Shown here: positions 25,701 through 40,700 of the stretch, piece after piece
How the letters are laid out: the number at the start of each line of letters is the position of its first letter
Numbering within the stretch: the first letter of the stretch is position 1
NCBI GenBank assembly: GCA_907165065.1
Contig: OU015528.1
Coordinates: forward strand, 45,561,515 to 45,625,514
Reading direction: 5' to 3'
DNA length: 64,000 nucleotides
Source: Caprimulgus europaeus
Lineage: Eukaryota; Chordata; Aves; Caprimulgiformes; Caprimulgidae
The notes under the pieces: model-generated
Seen by the model: the letters and a program-made list of their open reading frames with translations, nothing else
Told to the model about the DNA's origin: nothing
The model's database searches: none
Program-made: the position numbers and the translations under genes

Positions 25701-28700
25701 AATCATCACTTTGTTCAAAGTTTATATGAGTGATTATTGATTTCCAAAGCAATGTTATAATTAACATATATTTGAATTTGTTTGGGTTTTTGTGTTGTTC
25801 CCCCCCCCACAAAAAAAGTGTCCTTATCTTTATATTCAATGGTTGTGCATCATCTCCTTTAAATGTCTGAAAGAAAATCCCCCCTCAGAGACTTGAGTAG
25901 GAGTGTCCTCTTAATGTTACTACTTTAAGCTAGGTGGTGGGAAAAGCTTGTGTTATTTATTATCTGTTTCTAGGTTCTAAGAAACAGTGTTCAAGTGCTT
26001 TGAACTGTAATTCCCATAAACTTTTTCCTTCTTTTTTTACTGAACTTTCATTGCAAGAACTATCCTCTAAGTAGGAGAGAGAATTAAGTTCTATCAATCT
26101 GTGGTTTGTAATTAGAAAACTATTACTATGCTAAGCAAAAAAGCTCAACCAGAAAAATCCACATGGTACCTTTAGGAACTTGGTATACCTTACCTACAAA
26201 ACTCCCAGACACTGTCACTCTACAAAAGAGACTGGGAGAGGAGGAAATAGTATAAAATATTAATTCATATAAATAGCTTGGTAATGCGGAGAATTCCCCT
26301 CTAGGCATGCCACAGAGCTAACCAAATCTATGGATTTTTAAATTGTTTTAGTGTTATCTAAAGGCCTTCCAGAGTAGGACAGCAGTTTCTTTGAAGTTAA
26401 GTGTATCCAGATTAGTAGTTTATCATCAAAGAAACAAGAACACAATTTCTTTAGAGCAGTCAAATAGTTCATTGTTAACATACTTTTAAATTAATCCTTG
26501 CATTAGAAACTTTTATCTTCATAGGCATCACTTCTGCGACAGTTTCATCTTCTAGAAAATGCTGAATGTTTATGAGGGAAGATGTTAAAAAGTCAGCACT
26601 GAAGTTCTCCACATGACACTGAAGAAAACCGTTTTTCACAGCCAGCAGCGAATGTATGACAGCACTAGGCCCACTTTCCCATCTCAAACTAATCTCAGGT
26701 GATGAATTAACTGGTCCAGCCACAGATTTACAGTCAGAACCTGTTGCAAAAGGAGAACAAGTTTGCATTAAAATTTTGCAATGTACAAAAAAGCAATTAT
26801 GATAAAATTACCTCTACCTCTATTTTCCAACTGATTTTCCAAAAGTACTGTAGACATATTATCCATGAATTACAGTGTTGCAAATACAGAACTTCAGAGC
26901 AAATTTTGAAGTATATAATTTCAGAGTACTAAAGAGAAATAAACAATACATACAGGGACTGGTACCTCACAGTGACAACAGAAAAGGACAATACAGAAGT
27001 ATCACTGTGCACAAAAGAATTAGTGTTTCCTCAATGTCTTGATGACGGAAACGCAATTATTTTGCATACTTTTCCACTAACTCCTTCAATTTTAATTCAG
27101 AAAAACATTTAAGTCAGTTCACTCTCTCAGGAGAGCAGGTATTATCTTGGAAAGGCAGAATTTCCTGACTCAGGAACTTATTTGCTAATAGACAGGAACA
27201 TAAATGGCAATGCAGCAAGAGAGATAACATGGTGCTTCCATTATTTGGGTGGCAGTACATTTGAACCTTAAAAAAACCATAGCAGTTTCTTGTTAGTTTC
27301 ACTATCTTTAACTGGTAAGGACAACTGTAACATTCAACTAACCAATTCTAAAAATAATTTTATTTTTTTTTAAAAAAGGTAATGAGATATCCGGGATGGC
27401 AGGGGGATGTGGGGAATGATGGCCAGTATCCATTTGTTGTACAAAAAACAGGGCTCACCACTAGAAATAATTACCCCATGGGATTCTTAAGTCATTTGGT
27501 CACTATAATCCCTGACCTACAGAAACTATCTATATGCCAAAATCATATTCACTCCGATTCACAGTAATTATATTAAGAAGTAAAGGCTGAAACTTGAAAG
27601 ATAGCTGAAATCAAAGTAATTAAAATCAAATTAACTGAATTATGTCAATTTATATTATCAGAGGATGTAACTGTTAAGCAAATTTGAAAGAATTAACACA
27701 AACAAAAAATGCTTCTTGGTTTAAACTCTGATCCCCTCAGGAAAGTCCAATGTTTACAAGCTTATAAACTGGAAAAAAAAGAAGTGGATAAAGTTAAATT
27801 TAAAGATGAATTAAGACTTGCTTTTTCTACTTTTGTTCCTTTAATACTGTTCTTTCTTTCTCCTCTCCCCATATTACTGACATGCAGTTTATTGTAACCT
27901 CCCCTTCTTTATTTCTGCTTGTGCATATATGAGCAATTACTGGAAAGCTGAAGAGAAGGCATACGGGAAATCTACCAGTAGCCTTCCAGTACCTACAATG
28001 AGGTTATAAATACAGAGCCAAGCTTTTCACAGTGGTGCTCATCAGTCTCTGCCCTTGGAGGGCCTTTCCAAGACCTGATGGAATAAAGCCCTGAGCAACC
28101 TGGCCTGATCTCAGAGCTGACCCTGCTTTGAGAATGGGATTGCACTAGAGATGTCCTGACATCGCCTCGACTCCACTACTCTCAATTATGCCATGATCCT
28201 ATGAAGTGCAGGTCTCCTCTGTGATGGCTTCTTTGCTGTGTACTATCTAATTTTAAGTAATAATGCATCCTGTAAAAAATACATCATACTTTACCCCTCC
28301 ACTTCAGAGATAACCTACTCAATAATCGGACATACACTGCAAAAGAAAAATACAGTATGCTGGTAGGCTGCAAGTTACATTGCTTCTCTTCAGTAAAGCT
28401 TATCCTGGATGCCTTTTTATAAAGGAAAACCATACTTCACAGAATTCATGTTCCTTCTGAAATTACGCATCTGGTTTACAAGGCACTTGGTTAAAATTCC
28501 AAAGCATCACTGCTCATCACATTACATTTGCAAGATACAAGCTTTTTGATATATCAAGACTCTACAGATATATTTGGGTATCCTGTTAAAGAAAATACAT
28601 TTGCTGTATGTGAACATATTTTTAAAAGGCATCATTAGTATATTATTTGCTACTGCAATGCTATAACAACTGTTCATAGCATTAATATCTAAAGATTCAG

Positions 28701-31700
28701 GTTCTTGTTACACTAAACCAGATGAAGCACAAATCAAAGCTGTAGAAACCAGATGACAATTTACTAAGTTGCACTGACATTGTACTGGTTCAGATTAATT
28801 CAAAAACAGGAGGTTAGTTTTGAGTGAATAAAAGTATCCACACCGAAGTTACTCCGCTGCTCCTCTAGAAGCAGCCTCCCAGTGGTATCCCACAGGCCTT
28901 TCCAACAATCCCTTTTGCATTCTCCCCAGTTCTTGTCCCAGTTCTGACAGGAATTCCTATTTGCTCTTGGGAAGTAGTAGCAGAGGAATGTTACCTGTTC
29001 AGTTCCGCTTAAGCAATATGTGATGTGTAACTACAGACCAGATCACTCTGAGATGCCTCTGGAACCTTCAGCAGTCACTTTCAAAGGGCCTAATGAGAAC
29101 CTACAAGAAGGCAGAGGACACTGGGGCAAAACTGGCTTTGGTCCAGATTCCTAACAGATGGAGAAGTGGACCACATCCCTAGTGGGGATGCTGATATGAT
29201 CCCTAGAAAAGTTAAACACCTATTATGTTCCTGCACAATGTGCTTCCTCTGAGAGGGAACCAAACTGCAGAAAACAAATGCATGCAATGTCCATGGATAC
29301 CAACTATAGCCAAACATGCCATCTCCAGGAAAAACAGCTCCAGAAGAGTACTGGGAAGAAGGTTTTCAGCAGTCAGGAAGAACTGTATCAGTGTCTGTTT
29401 TGCATATGTCTATTTAAAAAATAATAATAATAATAATAATATGTGGGGTAAGAGAAGGGGTAAGAAGAATGATAATTAACTTTGTATATTCATCCCAGGA
29501 AACATGCAGGCTAGTCAACTGTTCTAGATCAAGTACAGTCAGACAGATGTATAGCAAGAGGCAGTAACTTTATTCAAGCAATACTGCCCTAGCCTGAATG
29601 TAGTACAGGTCTGAAAACTGCAATTTCAAGTTTCAGTACAGCATTGCCTGGAGCTGCAACAGCCCAGCAAAGTAATTAATTTGCTTTCCTAGCTGTAGAT
29701 TAATTGGGTTCCTCTTTCTTTATGGTGCCCAGTTCTCACAGATAACCTAGCACAGCAGTAGAGTCAGGGCACATGCACTTATCTACTGGTAACAGAGTCA
29801 GGGTAGATAAACATGCCATCAATCTGGCATGACAAAGACCAGTGGGAAGAACTGTAAATGAACATGAGAATCTTCAGCCTCCACTGTGAACCAGAACCTC
29901 TCTCTTTGCTACCTCTGTGAATATAGGTTTCCCCAACACTAACAGCTGACTCCATCCTTCAATCCTTCCAATGTTTAAGAAATGCTGGATCTCACATTTC
30001 CCCTAGCAAAAAAAAACTCCAAAAAACAAACAATCCCAAACCAAAAAACAAATCCCACCACCAAACTGCAAGTATCAGATACCTTTTGAGGCTCTAGTCC
30101 AGACAGAAGAGAATTAGCTACTAACAACCCTTGAGAGGAAGACCCTCGGAGAGCAACTCTCCAGGTGAGAGAACAATGACCACTCTGTCCAATGAGTCTC
30201 TGCAACTGGTTTGGGAAAATTTGTTTCCCTCAAGGATCTATATTTTTCCCACAAATACAGAGAAAGAAATAAGCAGTACATGCCCCACGTATTTCCAGAA
30301 CAGAAAAGAGTGCCTGCATCACTGCTGGAAGAATCTACCAAAGTGCAGAAAAACAGCAGAAGAACACATATTCAGTCTCAGCCATGAAGTCAACCTTGGT
30401 TATCTTGCAGATATCTGAAAGTGGCAATCAAGAGACAATGAACTAAAAATTACATTAAACAATTTGGAAGTTGTTATGAACTGATGTTCCCTTTTCCTCC
30501 AAGTATGACAAGGTCTCAGTAAAAGCACTGTCCTTCCCAGAGTACCTCTGCCATACTCTATCCCCACCTCTTTTCTCATTGCTGCCAGAGAAGATCTGTT
30601 AAATGTATCATCCTGCAGCCAGCCCTGCAGGGAAGTGCACAGCTGCCCTCAAACTTATTCAAGCTATTAGGCACATTTTTCCCTTTCTACACCTACTACA
30701 TTAACAGTATAGTAGGTTTTAAATGGTTATTTTTACCCAGAACACATTTGTAGACTGTAATTATGACTTGATTATGCATTGCTTTGCACGGTTCCTCAGC
30801 TTACTGGTTACAATTGTTAATTCAGCACTTGAGTAAGTTTTATTAATGGTCTTGGGGGGATTGCTTTCATTGGGATATTCTCTTATGCTTTTGCTCAATG
30901 GTTCTTTTACTTGTATTTTGTTATTGTTAACTAATTTAAACTATTTCTTTTGATGCAATTCTTACGCTTTTTCCCAACCTTGACACTCTAGATTTTTTTT
31001 TCTTTAAAAACACTTTTCTCCCTTAGTTCTTCTCTTAGAATCAATGTGGGAGGTGGGAAGCAGCAGTGGCTGCAGAAAATCACTGCCTCAGTACAGAATG
31101 CACAGCACTACAGTGGAGAGAAGAAAAGATGTACATTACTGAATGGGAGTAACCAGCAATGTCCAAAAAAGTGGTGTTGTCTCACCCATCCAAATACCCA
31201 CCAGTAAGAGAAAGAAGAAATATAAAGTGGAAGTATTTGGAGATTTCAAATACATTTATCACATAATAGCCTTTTGTCAATCAATCAATCAACCAGTGCA
31301 CAAGCCTCTCGTAAGCAGCTGAACTAGAGGAAGCAGGATCTCGTTTTAAATCCACATGAAAGCAGGAAGGTGGCACGTTCTTACTGTTTACTCCCTCTTG
31401 CTTTTACAGAGGATACAGCAGATAACCAGAAATCAGTTTGCCTGCTGTACGAACTGAAGGTCAGCCATGAGTCTTCCCTGATGGACCTCCCTCTTGCCTT
31501 CAGATGCCTGAATGCAACTGCAACACCATGCAACAGCTGCTCAGACAGCAGCTGATGGCAACTGATCAGCTTGCCAGTAAATGTGTTCTTTAGCTAGGGC
31601 ATCAGAGGATGTATCAACCAAGCACAGCTTCCTGAAGAAAATCCACACTGCTTCAAGGCTGGAAATAAATGGCAGACAACAGCTGCTATAGCTGTTTCCT

Positions 31701-34700
31701 GGGAAAGGGAGGAACCAGAAGCAGGAAGCAGGTGCATCAGGGATCTGCCCCAAAAACCCTACAGCGCAACAGAGCCAGCATTCAGCAACGTGTGTGGAAG
31801 GCTGGCAGAGGGGAGCAAAGCAAACTGTGACAAAGTGGCATGCCAATACATCACACCAAGAAGAAAACCTCACAGTATGTGAACTAGGTTCTCTGGCAGA
31901 GAATGTATATGTGCTCACGCCCAAGAACAACTCTGACAATACACTGCTCAATCTAGCTGTGCAAGTATCTGGCACAAAACTACACCCTGTGTTCCTATCA
32001 AGCTTAAATTAAAAAAAAAAAAAAAAAAGGCTGTCCTTGCAGCTTGTCTTTCCTGACCCAGAGTCAATTTTTAACTTTTCTTAAACCACAGAATATAAAT
32101 CTATATAAACCGTGGGTGTTAATTTAATCTAGAGAAACAGATCTTGAATAAAAGAAACAGCCTTTCAAACCAAAGTACATTTAAGCAAAGTATTGTTAGA
32201 GCAGTAAAGGAGTTTCATCTTCATAAAACAGTAACACAATGTAATGCAACTTATTTGATTTTTAATAAAGCAAACTAATGACAAGAATTTAATGCAATGC
32301 ATTTTTTTATCCACACTATCAGAAATGGTTCCATTTTTATTTTCCTTCCCTTTCAATGTACAGCAATTGGGAAAGAAACCACAATAAATATTCTAAACCA
32401 GCATAAAAAGGATGCTATTGTACTAACATCAAAGTGGTTTTGTGCTTTAAAGCTAATACAGTGTTTTTATTTACTTACAAAAAATGTTTCCAACTCCAGT
32501 TTCACAACACTGAGATCTCATTGTTAGTTCTTACCAACAGTTCTGTTGCAAAGATAGTGTCGAACACTGATATTTCCCAACTGATTTGGTATCACTTGGT
32601 TGACCTGTAGGCATATTTCTGTGTCTTCACCTCTGATGTCAATTTCACCATTAACACCAAATATTTGGAAAACCACAACAGACATCTGTCAACAAAATCA
32701 AGATAAAACAATATGAGATTATAAATTGAATTTAAAATGGTTACTGTTTTTTAAATTCTGTCTAAACATTTTCCTGCACAAAAGGAAAAGAATCTTTGTA
32801 TCCACAACCCTTGCTCACAGAAAAGTAGTTTTCTCATTTCTTCTTCTTTTTTTTTTGTACCCACTGGCTTGACAATGAGTTGCTTGATTTTCTGTCTAAA
32901 GACAGACACTGTATTTATAACCCACTAATATCAATTCAGAAATGGTCAGAAAAGTCATGAAAGTGAGACAGACCTTCCCCACTCTGACAAAGAAACATTT
33001 GACCTATGTGACACCTGAAATTTTCTAAGGCTTCATTCAATTTCATGCATATTACAAGCACAACAAAGCATCTGCAGTGCTGAATCAGGTTAAAGAACCA
33101 GGATAGGCTACTAAACTTTAGCTATCTGCATAGCAGTCAGTACTTTTTCTCTATTTATTAGATTGCAGTATCTTTAAAAAAAAGTACCAGCCAGTTTCAA
33201 AAGTCAGCTTTGGTATCAGAAGATATATGTCCATCACCATTACTACTATTTTTGTCTAATTTTTCTCATGACTTTTTAGTTAACATGCATTTGCATAACA
33301 ATCTGAATTAATTATCTTTTTTCCATGTTACTTATATGCAGATTGAAAATTTTTTTAAAAGGAGACAATCATTTAAGTGAGTTGCTTTTTTTTTTTTTTT
33401 TTCTTTACATTACTAAAAAGGAAAATATATCAGCAAGCACCCAACAGATTTCAGTAAAGTCACTGTCTTTCTTTGGGCCCATATACTCTTCAGTTTCCAG
33501 TTCATTACTTCAGCTGATACAAGAATATAATTGAAGAAACATTGATCAGGGCAAGGATCAGCAAGGAGGAAGCAGACAGGCAAATGGAAAAAGTTAGACT
33601 CTGCATGGTACCTCAGGGAGGGAATCTCTCTCTTCATGCACTACTCAATCTTCTCTAAATACTGCATATTGTCCTGACATAATCCTGGACAAGAGGCATC
33701 CCTGATCTGACCCAGTAGGGCAGTTGTTACACTCCTATCTGCAAGTACTACAGAATGCTACCAGTGCTAAGGAAACACCTCCATCAAAGAGACGTTAGAG
33801 TTATGGTGTTTTCTTCTCACTTGATGATGTTAAAAAGCTCATTTTAAACTTTATATTCAACAGAACATAAAATAAAATTATGATATTACAAAATATTGCT
33901 ATGTACTAAAGTATAAATATTTTCTAACATTTTTAGGTGGCTATTGTCATTTATCAACAGTGGCTATAGAGGAGATAACCGGGTCAGAGAATGCACAGTG
34001 TTACTTGGATTATAACCTTCGTTTGTACTTAATACAAATACACCAGATCTACAGGCTTACATAATGCACTAACAAAAGCTCCCAAAACTACTTGAAAAAT
34101 CACTTCTAAAAGCATTCGTTTTAGCTCTATTTTAAGGTTTAATTTACTGAAGCATCTATTCTAATGAAATTCAATATTACCATTTCTTCACTAGTCTCAT
34201 GGGCATTCTCTGAAGCAGCGCTCACAGCATCTGGAGATGACCCATCACAATCTTCATTCACTGTGCCTCCTTCATGGGCATTTTCTGATGGGCTTTGACA
34301 GTTTGTGGCTGTAATACCTTCCATATATACATCAGAAAAAATGCAAAGTTAGCATAGCATAACCTGAATCACTCCTACGTTAAGAATAAAGTCAGTGTCT
34401 GTTGCTGTATGCATACATTCACTCATTTTTTAAAATGAGTTGAATAGCTTATTAAACAAATATTTATGATTGAACTGCCAAATCCATTGCTCTTACAGGG
34501 AGTTCAAAGTCTAGATGCTATGCAAATAAGGCAGGATATAGTGACAAAACCAAAATGGCACTCTATATGCATTGTTTAAAAAAATCGTGAAGGGCCTTTT
34601 TTAGTCTTCCAAATCAAATCTAAAACTAATCCAGCAGAAAAAATGGTTAAACATTCCAAGCTTATATCTAAAACACTGTACAGTGCCTTTAGAGCAAAAT

Positions 34701-37700
34701 GTTTGTGGTTTTATGTTTAGAGAAATAAGCCATATATTTTTTTGTTAAGAGTGATCACAGCAGTGTTTCCTTGACAACTAGAAAACACGCAGACATAACC
34801 TGCAGTTAATTATTGTTTAACAAGCTAAGAAGACACATAAAGGTTATTTAAAACGGAAAATATATTTTACGGCATACTCCCACATAAACACATGCAGGAA
34901 TACTCCTACAGTCCAAATATATAACAGGTTTGCAAGTGAACCATTCTCATTGTTGCTCTAAACTGAAAATAAATCCTACAGAAAAAAAAATTGTCATTCT
35001 TTATGCAAAGTAGAATTTATCAGAAAAGAGGTACCAATAGTCATTGTATTTCCTGACATTAGAAAATTATTTGACTAGTTTTTCTGGAGAGCGACTAGAT
35101 CATTACAATTGCATAAGTCCACAATACTACAGACTATATAGAGGTAATTACCATATGCTCAATTCCTCCCTGAGACAAGCAGAAAACGTTTATGCACAGA
35201 GGAGCAAAAATTGGATACTGCTGTTGGACAGTCAATAGCTAGGAACTGTTCTGTAAGGAACAAGGTGTAAAGAAGCTAACAAATCTATCTGCCTGGCAAT
35301 TAGCACAGTGAGCATTAGTGAAAATTACTTTTTTTTTCATCTACTCTTAAAATTAAAGCTTCTTTACCACTTCAAGCATAACACTGATTCAGGGTACAAA
35401 CCTGTAAACACTTACAGCCAAAGCAATGGCTTTTAAGCAAAGTAGGGAAAAATTCTGCTTAATTCAGGGTTGTAACATAGCACTGCAATGCTTTTACTCT
35501 TCTCAAGAGAGGAAAATTAAGTAGTGTTTAATTAAGTAGCACTACTGAAGTACCACTGAAGTTATTGCTTTCCCTTGAAATCATGTGCTGTGAATATACC
35601 TGATATTACTGAGCTGAGAAGTTAACAGAAATAGTGCTGTAAAGTATCCAGGATTTGCTGCATTACCGTCTAAGTATTGTCTTAGTAACAAACATTTTCA
35701 CGTATTGCCTAAAAATATTTTGTTAAACCTACTTACCTTTCTCCAGAAAGCTTTGGCTGTCACTCCCATCACTCTCAATCAAATGATCCTCTAGCATCAT
35801 ACTGTCAATAGAGATGGTATCCAGAGAGACTTGTGATGGACTTCTTTTCATATTCTTGTAAGAAACAGAGAATGCAGGGAGGTTGGATGGGCAGCGTTCC
35901 TTAGGCTTTGCACTTTTTAAATATAAAGACATTAGAAAATTATTATTTCAAATGAAAGGAATTACATTGAAGTTACTTTTAAAAATTGCTCTAAACCAGC
36001 CAAGATAGAAAAGAAAAAATCCAATTATTCAATAATCCTGGGGCAAGAAAAGGAGATAAGCACAGAAACAACATGCATTCCTGTAAATATTTGTATCAAT
36101 ATTTTTCTCAATACATATTACATAACATTTAAACTGAAGGTAAATAGTTTAAATCAATTAATTAACAGTTCATTTTAGCTTTCATTGAAAGCTGGATACT
36201 GCATATCTTATACCTTGACATACTTTTAAGATTTTCACCCAGTAGATGTTCACCTCCATCGATCATTACTAAAAGTATGTGGCCAACAAGATTTATAAAT
36301 ATTTTCAAATAGCATAAAAATTGATTTAGTATTAAATCTTCTATACCTTGATGAAGACTGGGATGCAAACATTCTAACTGAAGTCACTTTCTCTTTGTTG
36401 ATTTCAAGCTCTTCAGATTCAAAGGCAGTTTCTGTTTCCAAGTCAGTGACATGGTTAGGACAGCCTTCAGTTGTACCTTCCTGTTCATTTAACTTATTTG
36501 AGAGTATGTTTTTGTCATCCTTTTTATCAATGAAAAATTCAGTAGAATCTTGTCTCTTATTTGAAATGGATGCTGAATCCTTAGGATGCAAGCTACTTTT
36601 CTCACTTACAGGTCCACAGACCTCCTCTGAATCACTTCTACTAAAAAGTCCACTGCTTCCTCCTTCACTTGTATCTCCCAAACCTTTATCTGATGCATCA
36701 TCTGAAAATGACAATCCTTTCTGAAAATCCATATTACTGTCCGATTTAAACAAAAGAGGATGTATTAAAATTCCTTTATTAACTTCAGCATTCAGAGACT
36801 TGCAGTCACTTACATAATCAAAATTAGCAATACCAGCTTGCACTATGCTATTGCCAACTAATTTACTCTCTGAAGTAAGAGCTTCCTCATTTCCCAAAGG
36901 GGAGAGCTCTGATGCCATGGGACTTTCTTCTTCCACAACTGGAGACTTACAAGGGTGTCCCTGAGTCACTGGATGGAGTAGTAAGGCTAGTTCTGCACTT
37001 TTCAGTAGGATCCCAATGCAGGCATCTGTTTGCTTTGCAGGTTTTCCCGTCACTGCTTCTACATCGTTCCTTAAATTTTCCAGGAGCAATACAAGGGATT
37101 CATGGAGAAACAGCAAAAAAAGATACTGGTAATGATTGATCTGTATGCTTACATGTTTTTGAACATGGACAAGAACATGTACATCTGCATCAGAGGAAGA
37201 GCTTTCAGAAACTACTCCTGAAGTGTCTGACATTTGAATGCCATTGGTTAAGGGCTCTGTCTCACTGCTGTAATATTCTTTTAAAAGTTTTTTACGTTGC
37301 AGTCTATTAGCAAGATCACTAGATTCACTTTTTGGAATGTTGAAAGCTGTCTGATTATGTGATAAAAGCTCTTTTTGTGACTTTGCAAATCTTACTGGCT
37401 GGCAAATCCAAAGGGAGAGTGGGAATGAGTCCACAAAGCTTATTGGTCGGCCTTTCCCACTTTTTGTTCCTTCATAATCTATCCAAAACTGGGAAAAATG
37501 CACAGCCCAAACATCAGTAGCTGCAGACGTCTTTAATGCGTATTTATTCAATTTGGGGATGATATAACCTTTATAAACATCATGCATTTTAGTATCTTGT
37601 TCATGAGCATGCCTCTGGAAGATCGGATGCAAAAGATTAAAACTCTTCTGGGATTTAGGAAAAGTGGTGAAAGTTCTACTGAAAAATTCGGAGTCTTTGA

Positions 37701-40700
37701 AGTTCTGAAACAAAGCTTCCAGATCAGAGTGTCTGCAGTTTGGTGAGTATCTTGTATTTGTAGCAATCATCTCTGAACTTTGAATGGAAAGTGCACGAGG
37801 TTGATCTTTATGAATTTCAGGTTTGTTTTCAGATGGGATGATGAACTGCAAGAGAGAAATACACCTTGGCTAGTTATAAATATGTAGACTAAGAAGGCAT
37901 ACAGCTAAAGAAACAAAATAATAACCACAACAGCTAAAATAAAGAAATATGATTACAATTTTATGAGAACTCAAGTATACTAACACAAAACAAGGATAAG
38001 TCAGGCTCACAGAATATCATTTGTGTCTCCTCTCATTTTTAAGAAGGATGCTGTGACATATGAAACTCAATGTTTGTACAAAAATGTTAAGGGTCTCAGG
38101 CTTTTCTCATCTCAAGGATTTAGATTCAGGTCAGCTATATTAGGCTGAGGTGTCTCATTTCTTCAACTCGGAAACAGTTTGGCAGAAAGCTTTTTGAAGT
38201 GTTCCACGTATTTACAGCTTTGAAACCCAAATTATATTTCTCTGTTTTTCAGTTTGATTTGTTAAATAGGGTTTTTCACTACACTGAGTAGTACAGTATT
38301 TTATTTCTATGGTAATATACAAGGAAACAATTAAACATGCTAACATGGCTAATATTCTTAGCATTGCAGAATACAAAATACATATATTGTGACCATCATT
38401 TGATAATCATAATAATTTTTTTTCCATCATAAAAATATACTCCAACTCCTAAAAACCAAAATAGTTCAATGTACTGTATTTAATTTAACTTGGGTATCTT
38501 TAGTGTAACTTTTAAAGGAAACATTTTGTGACAAATCCTCTATCTGATGTTGCTAACATGGACCTTGGCCACACTAGTTTTGCTAATATCAGTGATACTA
38601 CCTTCTATCACAACATCTCCATGCTGAATTTAAAAGTCACCCTGAAGACACTTAAAAGATGGGAGTGATGAAGCTTCTCCATGTAAATAAAAGGGCCCAG
38701 AACAAAATAACCAAATATGTAACAAATAACCAAATAACCAACTATGTAACAATTAACAATATAATATGTAAACATCAATCACACCAATAATAAAAATTTC
38801 GTAATTTGCTAGAATAAAAAATAATGCAGTTAAGACATGGATGAAATAATTAATATGAATCAAGTTTTTACGGATTTAGGAGTACTTTTATCTTCTTAGT
38901 TTAGTGGGCTATTCAGATATAGTAATTCAATATTAGATCAGTCTGTAGTTGCCTGGTTGTTAGCTCTCACTAATTGTTTTCATTCAGTGAAAACAATGTC
39001 CTTTTATAGTTCCATTAAATATGCACCAAGAGTCTTAGGAAGATAACCACCTCTCCATATGCTGACTTTTTAGAACTCCTGAAACCTCTCCTGTGGGCAC
39101 CATCATTGTTTTATTCACCTTTGAACCTCAGAAACCAATGCCCAGTGGAAACTGAGGGCAAAGAGCAGAGGGGGGAGTTGTGGGGCATGGGGGTCAGGGT
39201 GAAAACTGTCTACTCAATCATACTTCTCCTCCAAAGAAGGCGACAAGGGAAATAAAATCTGATGTTCAGCTGCATTAACAAGTGCACTTCTCTGCAATAA
39301 ACATACCGATAACTTTTGTACCTGAACAAAGACCAAAGACCAGTGTGAAACAGAAAACGGTGAGATATATTTTGGAAAGGAAATAAGCCTTCAGATTAAC
39401 TATTTTCTTTACTGCAGGCATTCACTAACAAGATTTAAGAGTTTTGATATACCACAACTAGAGGAACAAAGGAGGACCCTTGCATTAACATAGAATACAA
39501 ATACAAATTTTTTGCTAGCTATTTTTACTTCAGCGATCTTTTTTTTTTTTTTCTGCTATGTCAGCTTCACTGAACACGGTAAAATAATTTGTTAATACTC
39601 CCATTCAGGTCTTCTATACAAAACCAAATAGGACATAGATGAAGTTGTATGTAATACAGATAAATGTCTGTCTTCATCACATTTTGAATAGTTTTTCAGA
39701 ATAGTGTTGCTCATTACATGGGTTGTTTGTTCATTTATTTATTCATTTATTAGTTTATGGCTAACAGTTTTCCAGAATAAGAAAAAAAGTATTTTCTTCC
39801 AAAGAACCACAAAATCCCTCCCCAATGACAGCATACCTTTAACATGAGTCCATCAACTCTAACATCAACATGTTCATCTGATTTTGAATTGTCATTTAAC
39901 TTGTACATAGCCATAAACTGAATAAGACTCTGTTTCAAATCCAGCACAAACTGATTTAGCCAAAGAATACTTCTCTCATCCAGGGTGAACTGTAAAGCAT
40001 TCAGCTGGCCATACAAATTTGGACATGGAACTAAAAGAGAAAACAAAACAAAATCATGAGAACAAGTAAAATGGTTGTTTTTCTGTTTGGGTATTTTTTG
40101 TTTGTTTTGGTTTTGTTTTGAGGGGTTTTGTTGTGGTTTTGTTTTTTCTAAAAAAAACAAAAAACTAATGTGGACTTGCATTTCACCAGTATTTTACGTC
40201 AGAGAAAGAATGGAAACCCACTCCTTTGGTCCCAAGGATAAACTGTTAGAGGATACCTAAAGTGATGCTTCTTCCTCTCACTCCAAGCAAGTAACTGAAT
40301 TTTTTAATGTAAAAGCTAACACTAGAACAGAATTATGTCTGAGAAGAGGGGAAGAACCAGAACACCTCATTACAGAGGAAGGGCAGGACCAAGGAGATTT
40401 ACTGTTCTCAAGTCCTATCCTTTAGAAAACCACTGACATTTCTGTATATAAAACAGGTCCAGCCCCATAACACATTAATAAAAATAACTCTTGCTGTTAG
40501 AAACTACTCCAATAGTTTGAGTTCTTTATGTAGCCATTGAATTCTTTTATGTATCCTGACAGCGTAACTGCAGAAACAATACATGTATGTTGGAGAAGGA
40601 AGAATTTATGTCTCAGTAAAAATACCGTTGAGAGTTTTCAGACTTAAAAACCATATTTATAAAAAGCAGTATTTACAGGAGTTTGCCAGGAGAAAGCACT

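Larger units (their letters stand above)
26741..32534 (-). other. BLTP3B: BLTP3B intron 17 (5.8 kb)
   Basis: The largest intron fully inside the window. It contains a CR1 tail (28.05-28.20 kb), an (AAT)n run (29.42 kb), an A/C-rich stretch (about 30.0 kb) and a poly-A run (32.01 kb). A 144-codon minus frame at 31541-31975 is Cys/Ser-rich and not recognisable. No exon is visible. Confidence 0.8.

Noticed and set aside
29065..29110. Weak resemblance to the CR1 'GGGCCTACAAGAAAGC' block
   Set aside because: Only about 20 bp match and the sequence on both sides does not continue as CR1.
31541..31975. 144-codon minus-strand open frame in intron 17
   Set aside because: Cys/Ser-rich, no family resemblance, and no supported splice sites; BLTP3B exons 17 and 18 join in phase without it.
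34424..34443. Palindrome ACTCATTTT..AAAATGAGT
   Set aside because: Short and AT-rich; expected by chance in 64 kb.
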